Shown: in pieces, positions 53,275 through 57,802 of the stretch
Layout: every line of letters starts with the position of its first letter
Position numbering within the stretch: position 1 is the first letter of the stretch
Origin: Amycolatopsis taiwanensis DSM 45107
GTDB taxonomy: Bacteria; Actinomycetota; Actinomycetes; Mycobacteriales; Pseudonocardiaceae
Length of the DNA stretch: 57,802 bases
Assembly (NCBI RefSeq): GCF_000519205.1
Contig: NZ_JAFB01000048.1
Span: 1-57,802, forward strand
Direction of reading: 5' to 3'
Program-made: the position numbers and the translations under genes
Notes under the pieces: model-generated
Told to the model about the DNA's origin: nothing
What the model saw: the letters and a program-made list of their open reading frames with translations, nothing else
The model's database searches: none

Positions 53275-54924
53275 ATGGCGAAGGAGTTGCGGTTCAGCGT
53301 CGAGGCGCGGCGCCAGCTCGAGCTGGGTGTTAACACGCTGGCCGACGCGGTGAAGGTCACCCTGGGACCCAAGGGGCGCAACGCGGTGCTCGAAAAGCTG
53401 ACCGGGCCACCGACCATCACCAACGACGGGGTGACCATCGCGCGGGAGGTACAGCTGCGGGAGCCGTTCGCCAACATGGGCGCTCAGCTGGTCAAAGAAG
53501 TCGCGATGAAGACCAACGGTGCCGTCGGAGACGGCACCACCACGGCGACGGTGCTCGCCCAGGCAATGGTGCGGGAGGGCCTGGCCGCACTCGGTGAGGG
53601 CGCGAACCCCATGCGGGTGCGCCGCGGTATCGAGGAGACCGTCGAGGCCGTCGTCGAGTGGCTGCGGAAGTCCGCGACCCAGGTCGCGGGCGAGGCCGAG
53701 CTCGAGCGGATCGCCACGCTGGCGGCGAGCGACGACGAACGGATCGGCCGCGTGATCGCGCAGGCACTGGCCGCGGTGGGCGGTGAAGGCGTCGTCGAGG
53801 TGGAGGAGTCCGACGAGCCCGGCCTGAGCGTGGAGTTGGTCGACGGGATCGAGTTCGACCATGGCTACACCTCGCCTTACATGGTCACCGATCGGGATCG
53901 CATGGAGGCCGCCTACGACAACCCGGTCATCCTGCTGACTAACAAGAAGATCAGCCAGGTGCAGGAGTTGATGCCCGCCGTGGAGGCGGCTCGCCGCCTC
54001 GATGCACCGCTGGTGATCCTCGCGGAGAACGTCGACGGCCCCGCGCTGCAGATGATCGTCAGCGGCAACGTGCACCGCACCTGCCCGGCTGTGGTGGTTC
54101 GCGCACCGGGCTTCGGTCACCGGCGGGTGGCTGAGCTGGAGGACCTCGCGGCGGCGCTCGGCGGGCGAGTGGTCAGCGAGGACTCCGGAGTCACCCTCAC
54201 CGAGGTCACCGAGCGGGATTTCGGTCGCTGCGAGCACATCACGATCACCGAGGAGACGACGACGATCGTCGGCGGTGCAGGTGACGAAGCGGCCGTGCGG
54301 GCGCGGATCGGTCAGCTGGACAACCAGCTCAAGCGAGCCCGTATCGAGCATGACCAGGACAGCCTGAGACTGCGTATCGCCAGGCTGTCGGGCCGGATCG
54401 CCGTCGTGCGCGTCGGCGCCGCGACCAGCGTCGAGCTCAAGGAGCGGATGCTGCGAGTCGAGGACTCGCTCGCGGCGGCCCGGGCGGCGCTGGAGGAGGG
54501 GGTCGTGCCCGGCGGCGGGGCGCCACTGGCACAGGCCGCCCGTCGCGTGGACCTGGCCGGTTTGGACAGCGATGCGGCGCAAGGGTGCGAGATCGTGCGT
54601 CGGGCCCTCGGGGAACCGCTGCGGTGGATCGCCTCCAACGCCGGCTACGACGGGGACGAGGTGCTGACGCGAGTGTCCGAAATGGATGGTGGCTGGGGGT
54701 TCGACGCGCTCACCGGCGAGTACGGCGATCTCTTCGCGGCCGGTGTCGTCGACCCGCTCAAGGTGACCCGCTCGGCGCTGGAAAGCGCGGCGTCCATCGC
54801 GGCGCTACTGATCACCACGGAAACGGCGATCGTCGAGGAAGTGGTGGTCAACCCCGGCTCGGTGATCGCTCCCGGCGTCGGCGACCTCGCCGAGGGCTTG
54901 GTGCGCCCGTCGAACATCTACTGA
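53275..54924 (+). CDS. Dedicated GroEL-type chaperonin of the monooxygenase operon
   Basis: A 549-residue group I chaperonin (mimG type). ATP-site motifs include KVTLGPKGRNAVLEK, ITNDGVTIARE, GDGTTTATVLAQAMV and PGGGAPLAQAARRV. It departs from housekeeping GroEL: the C-terminus ends LVRPSNIY with no GGM-rich tail, and no groES lies nearby. In mim clusters the chaperonin is required to fold the hydroxylase large subunit. AAAGGAAGTAGG precedes ATG 53275. It is the last gene before a terminator. Confidence 0.88.
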   Translation: MAKELRFSVEARRQLELGVNTLADAVKVTLGPKGRNAVLEKLTGPPTITNDGVTIAREVQLREPFANMGAQLVKEVAMKTNGAVGDGTTTATVLAQAMVREGLAALGEGANPMRVRRGIEETVEAVVEWLRKSATQVAGEAELERIATLAASDDERIGRVIAQALAAVGGEGVVEVEESDEPGLSVELVDGIEFDHGYTSPYMVTDRDRMEAAYDNPVILLTNKKISQVQELMPAVEAARRLDAPLVILAENVDGPALQMIVSGNVHRTCPAVVVRAPGFGHRRVAELEDLAAALGGRVVSEDSGVTLTEVTERDFGRCEHITITEETTTIVGGAGDEAAVRARIGQLDNQLKRARIEHDQDSLRLRIARLSGRIAVVRVGAATSVELKERMLRVEDSLAAARAALEEGVVPGGGAPLAQAARRVDLAGLDSDAAQGCEIVRRALGEPLRWIASNAGYDGDEVLTRVSEMDGGWGFDALTGEYGDLFAAGVVDPLKVTRSALESAASIAALLITTETAIVEEVVVNPGSVIAPGVGDLAEGLVRPSNIY

Positions 54925-54929
54925 CGGCT

Positions 54930-54963
54930 GGGGCGTCACCGGATCCGTTTCCGGTGACGCCCC
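54930..54963 (+). terminator. Terminator of the monooxygenase operon
   Basis: GGGGCGTCACCGG (54930-54942) pairs perfectly with CCGGTGACGCCCC (54951-54963), with an eight-base loop, six bases after the groEL stop. It may serve both the operon and the convergent ABM gene. Confidence 0.75.
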
Positions 54964-54970
54964 CAATGCG

Positions 54971-55297
54971 TTATGGGCGCACGGCCAGTTCACCCAACTC
55001 CGACCAGTCGTCCTGCTCCAGCACCATGTTCACGACGCGCGGCGTCTCGACGAGGTACTTGGGCAGTTTCTCCTGAGCGGCCTTGAAGTGGGCGGACCCG
55101 ACGTGTGCCGCTCCGGCCTCCCCGTCCTGGAAGGCTTCCACCAGGACGTACTCGTTCGGATCCGCTACCGAGCGGGACCAGTCGAACCATTTGCAGCCGG
55201 CCTCGCCACGGGTCGCCTCGGTGAACTCGCGCGTGATCTCCGGCCACGCTTCGGCGTGCTCCGGCTTGATGCGGAACTTCGCGGTGATAAAGATCAT
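54971..55297 (-). CDS. Antibiotic biosynthesis monooxygenase (ABM) domain protein
   Basis: A 108-residue ferredoxin-like-fold protein: MIFITAKFRIKPEHAEAWPEI, GEAGCKWFDWSRSVADPNEYVLVEAFQDGEAGAAHVGSAHFKAA. This is the standard ABM pattern found in cofactor-free quinol or polyketide monooxygenases and in many stress proteins. It converges on the monooxygenase operon across the shared hairpin. The substrate is unknown. Confidence 0.8.
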   Translation of the reverse strand: MIFITAKFRIKPEHAEAWPEITREFTEATRGEAGCKWFDWSRSVADPNEYVLVEAFQDGEAGAAHVGSAHFKAAQEKLPKYLVETPRVVNMVLEQDDWSELGELAVRP

Positions 55298-55477
55298 CCT
55301 GAACCTCTCTGGCGTCGCCTGTTCGTCACTGTCGACTTCGGACAGCTCTCGTGCCTTCCGGACGGCTCAGGGATATCGCATCGTTCGCCTGCCGACGGTC
55401 TGGAGTATGAGACAGGGAAGCGCGTATCAGGTTCATATGCTTGGCGCATCGGGGCCCGTGGCCAAGGAGGACTCCTC

Positions 55478-56044
55478 ATGCTCGACCTGGAGTACAAGGC
55501 GGAGGCCATCCTGGTCAGGATCCGCGGCGTGCTGACCACCGAACTACTGGACAGCTTGATGGCGGCCATCGCCTATATCGGACCAGGCCGTCCCATCATC
55601 CTCACCGGTGCCGGCGGTGTTTTCGCGTTGGACCTCGAGCCGCTATACAGCCCCGGCCGCGAGGAAGCGCTGAACCGGTTGCCGTACGTGCTGGCAGCCC
55701 TTCGCGCCCATCCGCTCCCCGTCGTGGCCGCCATCAACGGTAACGCGGTGGGCGCGGGCTATACGCTGGCATGCGCGGCAGATGCGCGGATCATCTCCGG
55801 CGGGGTCATCCAACCCTCGTCCGGGAGCACGGTGCGCTACTCGCCGCCGGCGGCGGTGGCCGTCGGGCTAGCGGACTACTGCTGCGCCCCGGCGGAGTTG
55901 ATCGGCACGGCCCTGCGGCAGGCGAGCCGGTGTCAACCAGCCGGCATCGCGCCTTTCGCGGTGTCGTCGCTGGGCGCCAAGGTCCGGCCCGGCCTCGCGG
56001 CGTCCGTTGTGGAGCATGGGCACGAAGTGGCGCGTACCGTGTAG
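55478..56044 (+). CDS. Enoyl-CoA hydratase/isomerase-like protein, short and atypical at the C-terminus
   Basis: 188 residues from ATG 55478, with AAGGAGGA upstream. The crotonase fold is clear in IRGVLTTELLDSLMAAIAYI, IILTGAGGVFALDL (first oxyanion-hole strand) and PVVAAINGNAVGAGYTLACAADARI (second). From about residue 115 the sequence (GGVIQPSSGSTVRYSPP) no longer follows the family, which usually needs about 250 residues, so the protein may be truncated or decaying. The usual catalytic Glu positions are not clearly present. Confidence 0.6.
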   Translation: MLDLEYKAEAILVRIRGVLTTELLDSLMAAIAYIGPGRPIILTGAGGVFALDLEPLYSPGREEALNRLPYVLAALRAHPLPVVAAINGNAVGAGYTLACAADARIISGGVIQPSSGSTVRYSPPAAVAVGLADYCCAPAELIGTALRQASRCQPAGIAPFAVSSLGAKVRPGLAASVVEHGHEVARTV

Positions 56045-56211
56045 TCACCAGCTGCCACGGTGATCGCGACGTCCTCACCTTCGGTGAGAGTGTCCTTCCC
56101 GACGGTGTCCAGGCCGAGGGCTATCCGGTAACTGCCCAACCGGGCAGACTTTCGTCCAATCGGCTCGCCTACCCCTTTATCGGCGATTGCAACCGCGTCT
56201 ATCGTCCAGCC

Positions 56212-56907
56212 GTGACGCAGAACCCGCAGGGCCCGTACCAGCCGGGCCAGGGCCAGGGCGGCGGGCACCAGCCACCGCCCTACGGTCAGCAACAGCCGCC
56301 GTACGGTCAGCCACAACCGCCTTACGGTCAGCCGCAGCAGCACAAGCAGCAGCCAGGCGGCGCGAAGATCCCGGACCCGCCCGCATTCGCGCAAAAGTTA
56401 AGCGGAATCGGCGCGAACTGGGGAACCGGTGGTGCCCGGCCGGCGATGCCAACGCCCAAGAGCGTTAAGTGGGCGTTCCTACTCGCCGCGACGGGCGCGG
56501 TAATCATGATCGCCTACTACCTGGTTCAGATGATCGCCTGGGCCGGTTACTACGGCATGTTCACCGACGGTTTCGGAATCGTAGGGATCCTGTTGTCAGC
56601 AGGTGTGTTCGTCATCGCCGTGATGATGCGCAACGGCGCTGAATGGGCCCGGATCACCCTGGCGGTCCTCACCGGGCTCGGCGCGCTGCTCGCACTGATC
56701 GCACTGTTCAGCGTCGGACTGGTGTTCACCATCCTCGGCGGCTTCGGCGTACTGATGCTGATCTTCATGCTGGCCGAGATCGCCGCGTTCGGCGGATCGC
56801 TGTTTTTCCTGTTTCAGTCGGACGCCAACGCCTACTTCAAGTCCGCGTCGCCCGGCCCGGGGCCGGGATACCCGCCACCGGGCGGGCCCCAGCACTTTGG
56901 CAGCTGA
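56212..56907 (+). CDS. Membrane protein with Pro/Gln-rich N-terminal repeats
   Basis: 231 residues from GTG 56212. Residues 1-50 contain PYGQ repeats (PPYGQQQPPYGQPQPPYGQ), a disordered Pro/Gln-rich cytoplasmic segment common in actinobacterial membrane proteins. Four hydrophobic spans follow (WAFLLAATGAVIMIAYYLV, IVGILLSAGVFVIAVMM, LAVLTGLGALLALIALFSVGLVF, LMLIFMLAEIAAFGGSLFFLF), then a Gly/Pro tail. No ribosome site precedes the GTG, so it may be leaderless. The function is unknown. Confidence 0.65.
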   Translation: MTQNPQGPYQPGQGQGGGHQPPPYGQQQPPYGQPQPPYGQPQQHKQQPGGAKIPDPPAFAQKLSGIGANWGTGGARPAMPTPKSVKWAFLLAATGAVIMIAYYLVQMIAWAGYYGMFTDGFGIVGILLSAGVFVIAVMMRNGAEWARITLAVLTGLGALLALIALFSVGLVFTILGGFGVLMLIFMLAEIAAFGGSLFFLFQSDANAYFKSASPGPGPGYPPPGGPQHFGS

Positions 56908-57716
56908 CCGTCCTGCGGCTAACGTTGCCGCGGAACCAACTCGGCCAGCAGGTCCTGCGCCATGTCGCGATCGGACTGGTACAGCGGAAAATGCCCGAAC
57001 ATGTTCGTATATGTCCCTACGGGCATGGCAATCCCCTAATGACATCTGAACGGCCCCGGCGACCGAGGATGTCTAGCAATCCCCAGGCCCGGTGAGTTCC
57101 GGTTTCAGGCCGGCACCGACGTTGGCGTGGCCGTTCACCCGGCTTGAGCAGTTGGTCGAAGATGCCTGCAGCATCAGAGGACCTCGAGTTTTGTCAGCAG
57201 ACCGGTGCTTCGGTCAGCCGCTCGTCTTTTCTCAAGTTCCGTTATCGACTTTGCCCCCTCGACGCTGTCGATAACGGAACTCGAGTGGGTGGTGGTCCGG
57301 CACCCGAGGCGGACGCCTGTCGTATCCAGGGGCTGCGAGCTCTCCTGATAGAGCGGCGCACTTGGCGTGTCGGGCCACCCCCACGTTCCTTGATCAGCGA
57401 AGTTGATGTCCATGGTTGCAGCCCGTCCGCATGGTCGACACCTCGCTCAACGAGAGCCCTCGAGCTCTGGCGTGCGGACCGGATCCGTGCGGATCGCTGG
57501 GATTGCGAACGGCTCAATCGGAGGGAAGGCTTTGAACCTCATCATTAGCCCGGATCTTGCATGGGGTGGTCGGCTGGTCCTGGGTGGTCCGTGGGGTTGT
57601 TGTTCGGGGTGTTTGTTTGGTTTGGGGCAGGTTGGTGGTGCCCGTTGTCGGTGGGGTGGCCGCCGGTGTTCACTGCCGGGGTGGTGTTGCTGGTTGTCGG
57701 GGCGGGTTGGTGATGG
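56908..57716. other. Gene-poor stretch with an inverted repeat and a G/T-biased tract
   Basis: No gene was recognised. It contains a 14-bp inverted repeat (57236-57280, listed separately). From about 57550 a tract is very rich in G and T on the plus strand. Short open frames are not supported. The tract adjoins the 3' end of a transposase that enters from the right edge. Confidence 0.4.
57236..57280. repeat. 14-bp perfect inverted repeat
   Basis: GTTCCGTTATCGAC (57236-57249) and GTCGATAACGGAAC (57267-57280) are exact reverse complements around 17 bases. It could be a hairpin terminator or an insertion-sequence end; no gene ends directly before it. Confidence 0.55.
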
Positions 57717-57802
57717 TTAGGCGAGTTGTGGCAGGGCGGTGAGGCGTTGGTGTGCGGTGATGATCAGGGTGTTGCAGGGTGCGTGTCGGGATAGTCGGAG
57801 GT
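57717..57802 (-). CDS. Transposase C-terminus (cut by window edge)
   Basis: On the minus strand the frame reads LRLSRHAPCNTLIITAHQRLTALPQLA and stops at 57717-57719. The pattern resembles the tail of IS1380-like transposases (an Arg/Leu-rich strand, then HxRL..LP), but so short a piece allows only a weak call. Confidence 0.4.
   Translation of the reverse strand, partial: LRLSRHAPCNTLIITAHQRLTALPQLA

Overview
The window is high-GC actinomycete DNA, most likely from Pseudonocardiaceae or a close relative. Supporting signs are the GC-rich codon use, frequent GTG starts, an AfsR/SARP regulator, DUF6292- and DUF5994-like genes, a pSAM2-type tRNA-Pro attachment site and an actinobacterial propane-monooxygenase cluster. 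No species is claimed.

About 1-43.9 kb is accessory DNA full of insertion-sequence and integrase debris. From left to right it holds: an IS5-type transposase end; two tRNA-Pro 3'-end (att) remnants with a decayed integrase; a complete IS5-family element; a frameshifted, N-truncated Cas3 running in frame into an unrelated acidic domain; an IS3 remnant and a truncated group II intron; a HEAT-repeat protein; a secreted von Willebrand A protein; SseB-like and PadR genes truncated against each other; a large AfsR-type regulator facing the tail of a second one; a 5'-truncated P-loop ATPase; and an incomplete type II Wadjet system with jetA and jetB whole, jetC truncated and jetD missing. A better preserved block at 23.4-30.1 kb carries a membrane molybdopterin oxidoreductase operon, two glycosyltransferase-like genes, a polytopic membrane protein and a sugar epimerase.

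From 30.2 to 44.1 kb there are two IS3-family elements with damaged transposases, decayed tyrosine and serine recombinases, and a MerR-type regulator preceded by about 610 bp of ORF-poor, hairpin-rich sequence. That sequence has its own promoter candidate and a strong terminator. The stretch also holds two DUF6292 paralogues in inverted orientation around a DEAD-box RNA helicase, desaturase and DUF5994 fragments, and a cold-shock protein with a long leader.

From 44.2 to 54.9 kb lies an intact soluble diiron monooxygenase operon of the prm/mim type. A divergent GAF/AAA+/Fis activator faces prmA (hydroxylase alpha), prmB (reductase), prmC (hydroxylase beta), prmD (coupling protein), an amidohydrolase, a DUF59 protein, an alcohol dehydrogenase and a dedicated GroEL, with several 4-base overlaps and a strong terminator. 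The set should oxidise propane or a similar small substrate to an alcohol, oxidise that alcohol further, and assemble the hydroxylase. The right end holds an ABM-domain protein, a crotonase-like protein, a Pro/Gln-rich membrane protein and the edge of another transposase.
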